Shown here: one piece after another, positions 13,206 to 26,060 of the stretch | How the letters are laid out: each line of letters starts with the position of its first letter | Position numbering within the stretch: the stretch's first letter is position 1 | Source of the DNA: Hemicentrotus pulcherrimus | Lineage: Eukaryota > Echinodermata > Echinoidea > Camarodonta > Strongylocentrotidae | DNA: 64,000 bases | Reading direction: 5' to 3' | Assembly: GCA_003118195.1 (NCBI GenBank) | Contig: BEXV01000089.1 | Coordinates: 103,162 to 167,161 of the forward strand | Translations under genes and position numbers: made by a program | Notes under the pieces: model-generated | What the model saw: only the letters and a program-made list of their open reading frames with translations | Databases searched by the model: none | What the model was told of the DNA's origin: nothing

Positions 13206-16200
13206 CCATCGACGTAAATTAACGTCGGCAAAAAAGCACGGTCTTTGATGCGCCAATTGAAAGCGAATGCTAAAGGAAAATAGCAAAAGATGCCTTGTAC
13301 TACGTACAATTGCTTTTACTTATAATGCATGGTTAACACGAGTAGTCGTTTTTTCTTGACCTTGGTCTATTTCAGCGATTGTCACTGTTATCGACGCGTT
13401 AAGGCAGAGTGAAATATCGTAGAAAAAGTGAAAGCAAAATGAAAAGGATATAAAAATGTATTGAATCACTGGCTCATGCACTAAATTCCAAGATTATGCT
13501 TACTTAACGTAGGTTTTAAAAGCAATCCGCAAAGCATGTCGTGTACAATGGACTTTTGGTAAGTCCATAATGTACCAAATATATGAATAATGAGATGTGA
13601 ATAAATGTGAATAAATGTAGCACTTAGAGTTCTCGTAAAGTACAAATATACCCCCAAAATCTGATGAAGCGTAGTAAACCGTTTTTAATCTTTCAACGGC
13701 TCTGTTTTTAGTATTTCGTTAATAGAGAACCACGTGACATGTTTGTGGAAATCAATATAACCTATATTAACTATTCTCTGGTTTACCAAAAAGAATAATG
13801 GGATTTCGTGCTTGCGTCGATTCGAAAGCGTGTTTACATGTTAGGTGATGTATTCAAGCTGTGAAGAAGAGTCGGATGTATCACGTCCTGTGGCTTCGAT
13901 CCTACCCACCATTTCGTGTTTACTTTATCAAATAACCATGTTTCCCTGAATGATGTTCACTATGTATTTTTAGCAATGATCTATTCTGGTTACTGCTATA
14001 TGAAAGAGGATTAACACGTACATCTTTCAGACCAGCGGGAACAAGCGGCATCCGGAAGATGTTTTGTTGAAATTAGAACTGAAGGTATTGCAGAGTCACG
14101 TGATAGACCCAGAGCTTGGCTCTTCTCCCCCGAGGCAAGACACGATGGGTCGACTGCTCTGGCTGTGTGTAAATCGATAACCCGTATAGATTAGGCGAAA
14201 TGACTAGCGCGAATTGAACGAGAATCGATTACGTCATTTGACGTTAAGCCAATCAGGATTGATTGAAAGTAATGTGACGGGCGAGATACCTCCGCTTGCC
14301 CTTGTGTAGCGGAGATGGTGTGTAAGTAGGAAGGGGGTAGGGATGATGATAAAAACGGCGAAGGTGTAGAAAAGGCGATGGCGTAGCGAGGGTCATAATT
14401 GAAGCGACACTGGAGTCTTGGTGAAGCACGAGTCCTACAACGTAAATGAAATGCAAGAGACCAAAGCAGCCAATCGAATAAAGTTACCGAGAGGAGGTAG
14501 GAGGGTATGAGATAGGATCGAATAAACTTCTCTTTATTCCTGGCTACACCTCTACACTTTTTTTTTCTCTCGTTATACTATGTTTTCTTTTCTTTTCTTT
14601 TTCTTTTCCCTCATTCGATGGGAGGGAAGCATGCCCCCTACTCATATACCCACACCACAAGACGGGGGAATGTACCCCTAATGATGTGTCCACCCATGGT
14701 ATTCGCCACAGGTGCGTCGATATGAATTGGACAATATTGATGTCGGCTTCGTGTAATGGGCCGCGGTGTAACATTTCATTTTTCCGTGAGATTCTTGTCT
14801 TGCAGTAATTGCATTGTTCTATTTGTACTTTTGCTCAATGAAATAAGCGGTCAGTTTCACCGATCAGCTCCTCGGAAAGCAACTAAATCAAATTGTTTCC
14901 ATAATTGTCTACGTCATCTAGATATAGGCTCGTAACACAATAAATGACATAAAATGACTGTTCCATTCTTACTTCACGTCTAAAGTCTGAGAAAGGGTAT
15001 CGTTTTTACCTTTTCTTTTGTTTATTCATCTTTGTCTCTCGTGCTGTCGATCCAGAGCCCTCAGGTCTCACCCATTATGACTGCCAATTGGAAGAGCAAT
15101 TTGTCTACCTAAGTTAGTTTATAAATAAACAGAGTTAAAAGTCAACTGTCATTGATGAGCAGTCGTATACTACACTACAATTTGTTTTTCCCTTGGCCGG
15201 AGGACTTATGATACTCGTTAGTTCCAATCATTACCCTGCGTATTTTGTGAATGGTTGTATTTGAGTGATTACAGGAACAAAGCAGATTCCGTCATTCGGG
15301 TTTCTCTAACATCAGCTCTTTTACATTTTTCTTCTAACAAAGGTCCATGAATTTTGAATGATAGTAAATGTATAGCATTTGAAATTTGTAATAGTCAGAT
15401 GCTTAAAAAAGAACGAGACTATAGAGTTAAGAAGAACCCTATCCAGTTTATTTGACAAACAATAATTTGTACATAATATAACTTGTATCTCTGAACAAAA
15501 ATTAGAATAATCGAATTGGAAGGTGATTACTGGTTTTGGAATACTATTGTTGTTTTTCATGTTGTTGTAAACATGATTATGGGATTACACTGGCCGAACT
15601 GAAGGTTGATTTGATCGAAAGTTCCTCTTTATTTATTTTTCGAAAGTAACAATTTGTTATATTGTTCATTTTTTTTTTTTTTTTTTTTTTTNTGTAGCCC
15701 TTGTATCATCATTCAACTTTATCGCATATGGCTCACACGAAGCAAAGTCATTTATCATTTGTATTTTTACGACGTTCTTTCCTAATTTCATTTTCTATTT
15801 TCCTATTTTAACACCATAAGGTGCAGGTAAACCTATTAGTTATTACAATTTCCGCTTTTGTAATTATCATTAGCATCATATCTTATCATATGTTTGTAAC
15901 AATTTATATCATGCCATGAAATAAAGGACACCCATGGTGCAAAAACCGTTAATATTACCTGGCCTTAGCTGGGCTAATGTACATGAAATCAATAATTGTT
16001 CTCTCCGTACACCCACCACTTTTACAATACTACGACAAGAGATATTGAGCCAAAAAGGCATTATGACCTTAATAGAACAAATATGCAAGAGGCCCGAAAT
16101 AATTATCACTTACTATTACTTTTTGTAATCATCTTTATCACGACTTCAACAAATACTTTATCATCGTTATGTCTTAGTACTGCAAATTTGGATTATCAGA

Positions 16201-17500
16201 ATAGCTCTTTTGGTGACCGCATGGAAACAATATTGTACGTGGGAACAAGCGAGTGGCATATTATTTATCATGAAAGCATAAAGATGTTTCCTACGCTTTT
16301 ATTTAGACACTTTCCTATTCGTTCAAACAATTATTTGGGGATGGTATTGGTGAGCCTGGATTATTTGCACTTAACATTGACCCCTTAATCAGGACGATTA
16401 AATATCGGGAAGATCACTTTCCCTCCAATTAATCTCGCCACAGGGTCAACTCTGATAGTTTAGTTTAATGGTAAAGCTAGATCTCCATTGAATGTCAGAG
16501 AAGTTCATAAACTTGGTATTTAGCCGCCAGATGTGCCCGATTCTTCTTCATCTTCCCGAGGAGGAGGAACGTTTAGGTTGCCCCATGGGAGGATCTATTT
16601 CACCCACTTCAGAGTTCCCTCAATTTATCCAAGTGGATAATTTGCAATACATTATACCCCTCTAGCAGAAGAACGTCTACTCATTAATAATGAAATAGAG
16701 ATTCCTGGCAATGGCAGGTTTTAATGTGCACGGCCCGCCCTTGCTCCTTTTTAAAGCTAATATGGCTTATCTTAGGTTCACAAAGAAACTTTTCCCCAAT
16801 CCCCATTGAATTTCCTGAAGGTAACTGCAAGGTCTGATAACGCTTTTTCTTAGGGGTGGGGGCTTGCTAGGTTGTAAGAATTTCAGAGATTTTTCACCGA
16901 GCTCCCCCTTTGTTGAAACATTGAACTGCCCCTGGAATCGGTGTCCCCAGGACACAAAGTGGTTCGATATACAAACCGGTCTGTAAAATAATGCGATCTG
17001 ACGCACTGAATGAAACAATCAAGGAGAAGAAGAACTAATCCTCAAAACGAAGGACAGAGATGAAGCTTTGATGGGCAGAAAAGGGAATTAACAATTAAAC
17101 CGGTTTTATTTCGAAATAAAATTCATTGATTAATCAATCTTTGACAGTAGATTGAGATTGAATACAAGTAGGGGGTGGGTTTTAGTGAAGCATGACGACT
17201 AGGAGACGGGTATCTGAGAAGAAAAATGCTCGGTATGCTGAAGTAATGGCAAATCATGCTTTTAAAATGATTAGGGTAACCCAATCTCATGTCTCTTGCC
17301 CACTGAACGGGGGTTAATACTAATTATAAGTTAAAAAGTTTATAATATCCTTTTCTCATCAACTAGATCGCTGAGGGGAATATTCAATTGTTCATTAAGC
17401 GAATAATGTATCGAGTTTCTGAATAACCTGGCTTAAAGTCATATGTAATTTTTTAAACATTAATTATAGCTGATTTGATTTTCACTATTTTCTCGTTTCT
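13206..17500. other. Mostly non-coding; GC-richer island near 13850-14800
   Basis: The part from about 13850 to 14800 is richer in CpG and GC than its surroundings. It contains two CRE-like half sites (tacgtcatttgacgtta near 14231) and a short ATG frame at 14145 in good Kozak context that is followed at once by a possible GT donor. This could be a promoter or first-exon region of a + strand gene, but I cannot link it to any exon. The rest holds nothing recognised. Confidence 0.3.
15669..15693. repeat. Poly-T run with an N
   Basis: About 24 T residues with one undetermined base. Its length is uncertain. Confidence 0.9.
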
Positions 17501-17504
17501 GTGA

Positions 17505-17595
17505 GCGCGCGTATGTGTGTGAGTGTGCGCGCGTGTTTATGTGCGTGTGTGCCTATGGTGTGGGCTTGTATGAAAGCGGGCGGGTGTGCGTGTTT
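17505..17595. repeat. Imperfect (GT)n microsatellite
   Basis: GT and GC alternation with many interruptions (gcgcgcgtatgtgtgtgag), purine-pyrimidine alternating over about 90 bases. Confidence 0.8.
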
Positions 17596-19449
17596 TGTTG
17601 TTGTTTCCGTGACAGAAAACGGGACGACTAAATTATTAGTCCTATTTTGTTAATGTATATTTTTGTTTTGTACATTACAGAGTTGTTCATGGTCTTACTA
17701 AGCACATATTATGCTGGAGGTGCCCAACACGAAGGCAACTTTACATGCATCCATATGAAACGTCACAAGCTAAAATCATGACTGATGCTTAAAATTAGTC
17801 TTAAAATTTAACATTTACATACAAATATTTGGACAGTTGGGACTAGAACATAGTCATCCCCAATTTGAAGAAAAACAAATCCATACAATGCCAGAATCTG
17901 CAGCACTTTCAGCATATTCGGATATTTTTCTATTCTGGAAAAAAAAAAATCGAATTTATTTTGTTAAACATCGCGAGTTGTAGAGAGTTTTTGCTCGTGT
18001 TTAATTAAAAGAGTAGTGGCATCATTTCCTAATACGGCTATTAATTTGAAATTGTAAGGTTAGCAAATGCTTCCTCATAAAAAACATGAAATAAACATTT
18101 CTACAGAGTGTGCATAGGTAGAAATTATATATTTTCAAAGCAAAATTCTAATGCAAATAGTTGAAGATAGTTCTCCTTTATTTCATGTTTCGAGGAAGTT
18201 ACAAGTGGATCGAAGGACAAACTTGCATCAGAAGTTGAATGTTCGCAGCACGATAGTTCATAACTACTTTGATTGACTGGTTGTTTTTATTAATTTTCCA
18301 TGAAAAATAAAAAAGCATAAAACATTTTACAAAACATTTACATTTCTTAGGTTAATACATGCACAGAAATAAACAATTCTGAATCATAGTAATCAATAAC
18401 ATGAAAGAATGTTTGTAAATCATGAAATCGCTCTGCGGGGAAACTATAAATTTTGTATGAATCACAAGAATGCACACTGCTTTTTTAAAAATTCATGCTA
18501 AAAGATGAAAGCTGACATTCGGTCCTTAGGAAACCATTTCGAGGCGTTTTTATTATGATTGATACTCAAACAATGATGGGAACTTCTTGGCATCGCACTT
18601 ATGAAAGCTTTCTGCTTCCGTGCCCTGTCACATGTAATTAAGCTGCGTCATCGTTTCGATACAAAATTAAAATGATCATGAAATAATTGAATTCTAATTC
18701 AAAGAATAGCGCATACGAGTATATTTGTAATGACGTTTGTATAAAGTATTATGTGTGACTTGTCCTATTCAGTACATGTAATATTATTTCTATTCCTATA
18801 TGACCCCATTCTATCCATAGCTTATCATGAATTATTTATATTTTACCTTTTTTTGTTGTTTCTCGTTGAAAATGAAATTTTCACCACATAAATATTCGAG
18901 CAAAAAATTAACTTAACGTTTGCAGTATAGCTGTTTTTACATTTTACATGATACGAAAGTTTGAAGGTTATACTTTATAATAAAATAAGGCAATGTACCC
19001 TTTTAATATCCACTCCTATATAAAACTGAATATATAAATAATCATAAATTTGTTGGATCCTAAAGCAGTCCGGCATGAGTTTAACTTTTCCATCAAGTAA
19101 ATCCACAAATTCATTAGTATTTCTATTCCAAACACTCAAATGAACAATAAAAGGCTTTGAAGCCCAACTAGGAAATAACATGACAACATGCCTCGATATA
19201 GCTCTCTGTGTGTATTATTCTTACCATGTATGTTTAATTACGATTATATAAGTCTGAAATAATTAACCCATTTGAGACTACTTATTTAACAATCGCTTGG
19301 TGTTGCGAAAGCGTATTCTTTCAACTTACGCAAATTTTCAATTTTCGCGGGGCGAAGAGACAAGGAAAAACTGTTTGTATATGAATCAAACATGAATTTA
19401 AATCTTTATTGAATTCATCAATATTTCTTTTAAAGTTTAATCGCATGAC
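17596..19449. other. Non-coding stretch, nothing recognised
   Basis: Very AT-rich, with no frame or repeat that I can assign. Confidence 0.5.
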
Positions 19450-19615
19450 CAGGGTCCCGATGCACAAAACTTAAATACCATTGATGGTAATTTTGCCATC
19501 AATAGTAACTTCCATGGAAACCTCGATTTTGATTGGCTGTTGAGACCTGATAACATGGTAGTTGCCATTAATGGCAAAGTTACCATCAATGGTAAGTTTT
19601 ATGCAACGGGCCCTG
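19450..19615. mobile_element. Foldback MITE, CAGGG...CCCTG termini
   Basis: The 166-bp element begins CAGGGTCCCGATGCAC and ends GTTTTATGCAACGGGCCCTG. Its two halves are inverted copies of about 60 bases containing the words ACCATTGATGGTAA and GCCAT(C/T)AATGG. No clear target duplication is visible, and there is no coding capacity. The hAT-like look of the ends is only a guess. It ends about 90 bases before the peptide-gene exon at 19706, so it lies in that gene's presumed intron. Confidence 0.75.
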
Positions 19616-19705
19616 AACCAAATTTGAATTGTAATGGTATTGTCAGACAAAACCATTGTTAAAGGACAATTATCTACTTTTCACATTTATTACCTATCTT
19701 TACAG

Positions 19706-19902
19706 GACGCGAATCCATGAAGACAAAACAGTTCAGAATCGGCTATAGGTACGGCAGGGCGTGGCAGCCACCCACCACATTAGACGACAACGTATACGGT
19801 GCCGACAAATACGACAACGAAGCTTTCGAATTTCGAAACTCACCCCTCTTAGAGAAGCTCATCGCTCAACTTGAAAAAGCCGACGAAAATGGCGGTTATT
19901 AA
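19706..19902 (+). CDS. Candidate last exon of a small secreted-peptide gene
   Basis: A pyrimidine-rich tract ending in CAG (19703-19705) looks like a real 3' splice site. After it, 65 codons stay open to TAA at 19900-19902, with GC-rich third positions unlike the flanks. An ATG exists at 19717, but the frame is open back to the splice site, so the first coding bases are probably GA completing a codon split by the intron (Arg if the preceding base is A or C). The second codon is Arg, which would give a dibasic site. The protein then contains QFRIGYRYGR, that is, an Arg-Tyr-Gly-Arg end like an amidated peptide, followed by an acidic tail ending LLEKLIAQLEKADENGGY. There are no cysteines. I do not recognise the family. 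RY-amide style peptides are one possibility, and a non-secreted small protein is another. No signal-peptide exon was found. Confidence 0.45.
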
Positions 19903-22900
19903 TCGATGGAAACATCGCAAGGGGACAATACTCATTAACTAGAATCAAACATTTTTTATTGATTAAAGCAGCAAGCTATCGGAAATATTGTCGGAAAGAT
20001 ATTCATCCCTTCAAGTTACTGGACTTCAAAAGAAATTAAGCACAAAGAAGTTGAAGGGGCCGTGTCCATAAGTCAATGCACTTTCATGTTGGGATCATAG
20101 AGGTTTCTATTTTTGTGGTGTATGTTTCCACATTCAATTTTATTCGTGTGTGTCATGATTTATTCGTCTTTGGGGGATTGGGTCCGTGCTTTGCTGAGAA
20201 TAATATCCAAGAAGGGACTTTCCTCTCGTCATGTTTTATTTTGCCCGGACAGATTATCCTCAAGATTATGTGGAATTTTTGGTGTTTTTTCTTTCATATT
20301 CGTCATCTCACCTTGAAAATATTTGAGAGTAAACTACATGTAACCTTTTGTTTCACTTGGATTCTGATCACAAGGTTTCAAATCAATGTGAAGTAAGTTC
20401 AAAACTAAACATACACACATTGCCACATCGTGATTAGAACTTTTAACCCACATTATTACCCATATGGCTTTGTTATAAAAAGGTTATGTTAATTCAGTTA
20501 CTTCCTAAAATCATAAAAACTGACATTTTTCGTCATTTTGTTCTCTTTTGTTGGCTTAAACTGGATAAAATCAGCCATTCTGTAATGATTCTCGGGGATT
20601 CTTTTTCTCATTTGTTTCGTTTAATTTCTTTTACATAGCGGCTGAAGAAAAATAGTGGAATAACCATTAGACCAAGTGTAATATAACATTTCTTATCCAA
20701 TATATCTAAGTCATGTATGATCCATTTGGCGCCATATCTATTTGGATAAAATGACCTTATTCAAACCTTATTCAAAGCTTATTAGGTTATAAATGTCAAT
20801 ATCCCTGTGAATACTGTGTACAAAGAAATAGATCAAATGCAAATGTATTCTAGAGCTTTTCTGTAATTCTTACCTTTTGCTGGATGTGCTCTGCTCACAC
20901 GGCCTTTATGTTGATACAATAATGTTTCCTGAAAGATATACACAGTCATGTATGAATGAGATATAGATATAGTGCCATTTTTATTTGAAATATGATTTCG
21001 ACGTGGTAACGTTGATTGTCTGTAGTGTTGCCATGTAGTGGGTATATAAATGACAAATGATGGCCTTCTGACATTTCATAACAACCAATAAAGTAAAAGG
21101 TACCATTATAAAACTAAAGTATTGTTAATTAAAAGTATCACATGACACTGAATTAGAATATACTCATTATTATTGTGCTATGAATTATTCTTATCATCGA
21201 ATTTGTAGTGTAATGCGAATAAAAAAAATGATTGAATGGAATAAGAAAAAAAATAACGACGTAGATTTCATGAAAAGAGTTATCATAAACAAGTATAAAA
21301 AATTTCAAGATGTTATCCTTAAATCTCATTTGAAGGGTCATTTGAAATAATATCATTTCCATTCATATTGAACCCTTTATTTTATATATTCGACAAGTTT
21401 TCGGAATTAACCCCCCAGAAGTGTTAAAAATTCATTTTTTTTCTTTCATGAATTTTATAGACCTTGAAACTGTTCAACGTCAATAGGTGATACCCTTAGG
21501 TGTATTCCGTTTTCCAAATGTTTCGGTTCGTGTCAAGATTTTTCATTGAGATCTATAGTTTTCCTGTTTGTGAAATAAAACATTCCTCAATATAACGAAA
21601 TAAACTGCTCAATGTAGTATAATTCTGGATGGTTGATTCTCGCAGGTAGTTAATGGGCAATCCAACCCTTCTAATAAGTTCATTTGAATGGAAGCAGAAA
21701 AAACAGAGAAACAGAATGGCGAAAGTTGAAATAAATTGGACCCCTCTTAAGAAAGTTATGAGTGTTTAAAATTTGAGATCACTATAGCTGTGCGAATCTC
21801 ATATCGGCAATGTTGTCAGTGGATTGTGACGTAGTGACGGATTACTCTCCCATTTGTCGGGTAGAAAAAAATCACTTATTTCTGTTTTTCTCCCAAGTGC
21901 CTTAACCCTCGGGGCACTACTCAAAATATATCATGGAGAGTACATTATTACAGGTCCTCTAAATAGAAAAGACCATCCCGAGTCATACATTTATTAAAAG
22001 TTAAAATTTTAGTCCTTTTGTGTATCAGAGCAAATGGGAAAGTTGACCGCCTCTACATCACATAGAAATGATCAAGTGAGCCAATATGAATGGCCCATAG
22101 TGATTGCAACTTTCAAAATTCATAACTTCTATTTTTCTGTCCGATTTCATTCAAACTTTCATCAGTATGCTTCTTTGATTTTTCTGCTTTATTTAAGACA
22201 AGTTTGTTATCAAGGTTAGATTTCCCTTTAAGCTGAAACTCTGAATTAAAGAAATTTGAAACCGTTTACATTGAAAACTTAATCAACAGTGGTGTATCTA
22301 GCATATAGATGAACCAGGCGTAAGCCCCCTACCCCTCCTCCTTCCGATTCTGGACACGCCACAATATTTTCAAGTAGAATAATAGACCATGGAAGTACGG
22401 GCAGATAATTTGAAAGGAATGGATAACAGAGAGCTTATAAGTTCAACCGACAAAGCCATATCTAAATCAGAGGCAGGTGTTATGCTTCATTTTTATGACG
22501 GATTCACCTCCAAGGTAAGGCTTATGCTGTATCAATCTTCCATCCCTTATCATATTCTTAAAATGCTTTACGAGAAGTCCCCCTGAACATATTCTCAAAA
22601 TTGTACTGCCCCACTTTTTCAAAGGGGGTTGAATGCGTGTATAGAATTTCCTTAGTGCGTGATTTAAACGCACTAATGGTTTATTCAAAAGTTTTGCTGC
22701 ATTTCGAATCTACTTTCATATTCGGTTTCGTTTGGAGATCATCTTCCTTGAATGGCATTTCCGTTTATTTACGGAAGTAGTTTTGAGACATAAAAAGGGG
22801 AGGCACCAGTTATTAATGTACATTTTGCTTATATTGCACATCGCAAATATTATTTGAATGCAAATCATCTATTTGATAAAATAATTATTAATAATGTGTC

Positions 22901-24906
22901 TCAGGGGTAATTTAATACGATTTGAAATCTTGCACTCATTGAGAAGCGTTGGATTTATTCGTTGTGTAGCCATTGTGGGGAGTACATCGACATTCAAAGC
23001 TCTTCCCAAATTCAAGTAAAGGGTTACAGCAAAAAGTCTGGTTCAACGGCTACTTATGCATGACAAATTATCAGTTTGAATGCTATTTGAATCGCAAATA
23101 GTGAGCACATTCCTTCGGATAGTGAAGCATGATTGCGGGGGCAATTTACCTCCAAATCAAAACAGTCTAGATTGAGTTTCAGTGTAGGAATTTTGGCGTC
23201 ATGATTAGTGATTATCTTCTGTATTAAGAATCATCTTACAGCCCGCTATTCTGTGGCAAGCTTAACAATCTTCTTCCGCCCTGATACATATTTAGGCATG
23301 CTGAATGACGATCAGAAAGAAAACGTGAACTCACGAACGAGATAAATAAAATCTAATGGAGTGGAATTGAATATAATGTGATGAACGCATTAAGCACCCA
23401 AACAATTCGATCTGTTCTTATAGATTGTTGATAAATTCAATGCAATCAAAGCCCTAATGAATTATGGAAAGAATCAAATTATAGTTCTATATTTAATCCA
23501 TTTATACATCCACACGGTTAGATCCGTTCCAACTCTGAGCCGTAGAATTTTGGAAATAAGGGAAAAGATGGCAATGTGCGCTGATTGCCTATTTTCAGTT
23601 TTGTCCTTATTTGTTAATATTCATCTCAAATACTTTCAGTTTAGTCTAATTAAAGAATTATTTACTTTGTGAAAAAATCCATAATTCAATGGATAGAGGT
23701 TTATCTTACAAATAAATTCGTTGGACCTTTATGAAAACAAATACACCTTGAGACCTAAAAACGGTAATATCAGACAAGGTGAACATAATTATATGGGTCA
23801 TGTTAGATATTATCAAAGTGCAAAAGATACATAACTGTCATTATATCGATGGGAATATGATTTTCTTATAAAAAGAATTGTTGGTAAAATTAAATATTTC
23901 AGATACATGTAATTTATAGACAATTAAGATGATATGATTTTTTTTCGTTTGGTTTCTTTTAGTCGAGAGGGGAAGTCATAGTAGGTTAACAAATTAACAT
24001 TACCAACATTAGCATCCTGATTATACGAATCTAACATTAAGACAAATTAAGTATTTTTCTTTAAGGTATTCCAACATTATGTCTATACAAATATTTTGTC
24101 CTTATAATAATGTCCTTACACTACTCAATAATCCCTTGTAACGAACTTAGACTAAAGTGTAACATGAAAACATTCACAATTGAATACTTTAAATCCACAA
24201 AGGCACATGAGCAATAGGGACTTCGTATCTACAGGAGATAACACGGATTTTTGTTCCCCAAATTTTTTTAACGAAAAGAGATAGATACGATGAAAATTAA
24301 AAAGTAGCTCTCTTATGTTTACATAATGATGGAATTTATCGTTGCTGAGTTTAAGCACGGTTACTTTTTAACACAAATCTGATTTCAAATAGATTTTCAA
24401 CATAATCATTTTCCATTAAACATTATCAACCTTTTTGAACATATATTGCATTCCCTCATATCACCAAAACCTTATAGGGCAGTTCCTTTAACCTTGTTGA
24501 TAGAGTTCAATGCAGAGTCCGGTGTAGAGGAGGGCACCTTTTTAAAAACAATTTATTGTTTATAAAAAAAAATCAACCCATAAGTGTAGTTTACTAAATG
24601 ATATGAAATGATATATTTCTATTTTTTTTAAAGAGTTACCAAAAAAAAAAGAAATTACCAAGGGGTAAAACGTGCACGAAAACCAGATTAAAATACAAAA
24701 ACAAACTGCGTTATGACTGAATGCCTTTAAAGCAATTTTAATTAATAAATGACATATTATGCGCTCTTAATGCACTATTCATCAATATCACTGGCAATGA
24801 GAAGGGTTTCCCTGCAGCAGTACTTCATGCTTGAATTATGTTACAATAATAATTGAAGAACGTTTATTTGCATAGATTAGAACGATTACAAGCCATTTAT
24901 CCTACA
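19903..24906. other. Non-coding stretch, nothing recognised
   Basis: The sequence is AT-rich. The part just after 19902 is presumably the 3' UTR of the candidate peptide gene. The frame at 20076-20396 (106 residues, rich in Phe and Ile) has no family resemblance and is probably chance. No structured repeat was noticed. Confidence 0.45.
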
Positions 24907-25130
24907 GTTCATAATTCCAATGGTTCGTATTTCCGAAAATGACATAAAACCCTGCATTACGAACCTTGGTAAAAAAGAACTCTATTTCATTTTAAGAATT
25001 AGGAACTCTAGTTCATTTTCGCAATTACGAACCTTCGCTTAATGAACCCTATTTCAATTGTAGAATTATGAACCCGAGGATCAACAAACCTTCGGAATAA
25101 CGCTATAAATGTTCGGAACTATGTACCCTA
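24907..25130 (-). repeat. Degenerate ~22-25 bp minisatellite
   Basis: Repeated words of the type 'gaaccctatttcatttncgnaattac' appear about eight times with drift. They are the reverse complement of the unit seen at 31955-32123. Both copies are associated with the shared 17-base word aaaccttcggaataacg (about 25088 and 32343), which indicates that they belong to the same dispersed element. Confidence 0.7.
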
Positions 25131-25945
25131 TTTCATTTCCGAAAGATGGACGATACTTATATGGGGAAAATGTGTTTCGGAAAAAAACGATTGCCTCCCT
25201 CAAGAACACCTAAAATTTTCATCATTGGATGGTATGGTAATTCGATGGCAAAGTTACTCCTGGCTATACGGTGGACATCCTTTGGATCATTCTAATTAGT
25301 TCGGTACCAAATTACCTACTTTTACCCCAAATTAAGACACGAAACGTCACTGCACACCGAACATGACACATTATTTTTAGCCGTCAATTGAAAGTGTTCC
25401 CTCGGATCTAATTTTGACACCTCTGAACAGGGATCGATTTGTAATTGGATTGAAAAGGGAGACATGTAAGACATAACGGTGGTAGGTGAGGGTGTAAGAG
25501 AGGCAAAGGGAGGAGTGAGGTGATTTCTCCTCGAAACCTTATCAGGGTATCTTAATGGGGTGAAAGGATGAAGGAGAAAGCCGTCACTGCGTCGTCCCTT
25601 ACTCTTTAGGCAGGAGGAATGACCGTGGGCTACACACAATCGAAACACACCACCATCAACCGTCATCCCCCCTCTACGACATCCAGCCCGGCGACCGCCT
25701 GACAAATTCGAAACCGGGAACATGTCATTTTACCTCCATCGTAAAAAGGCTTGGGCTGCTAGGAATCACGACATGACGACGGGGCAGGTGTCGGGTTCAC
25801 ATCCGTGCTTCATACTGGCTGAGTGGAGTGCGTGATCCCGCATAACATCGTGGATCGATCACCTCCTCGCGCGATCGATTTGTTGACGTAGTCTTTTCCG
25901 TGTTAAGGCATTAAGTTTACTTTACTCCATTCTATCCTCTTAACA
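25131..25945. other. Non-coding; longest non-repeat frame is unassigned
   Basis: A 133-residue minus-strand frame (25322-25723) is rich in Ser, Pro and Cys and resembles nothing known. A tRNA-like box B word (cgggttcacatcc) at about 25792 has no matching box A. I call neither a gene. Confidence 0.35.
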
Positions 25946-25954
25946 GTTTCTCCC

Positions 25955-25986
<32 letters not shown>

Positions 25987-26060
25987 TTCGCTCTCTTCTT
26001 CCCCCCTCTCCCCCTCCCTCTCCCTCTCACACACTCTCTCTTCCTCCCTCCCCCTTTTAC
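25946..26060. repeat. (CT)n polypyrimidine tract
   Basis: A simple repeat of CT and CCCT units on the + strand. Confidence 0.95.

Noticed and set aside
25322..25723. 133-residue minus-strand frame
   Set aside because: No family resemblance, odd Cys/Ser/Pro composition and no splice context; probably chance.
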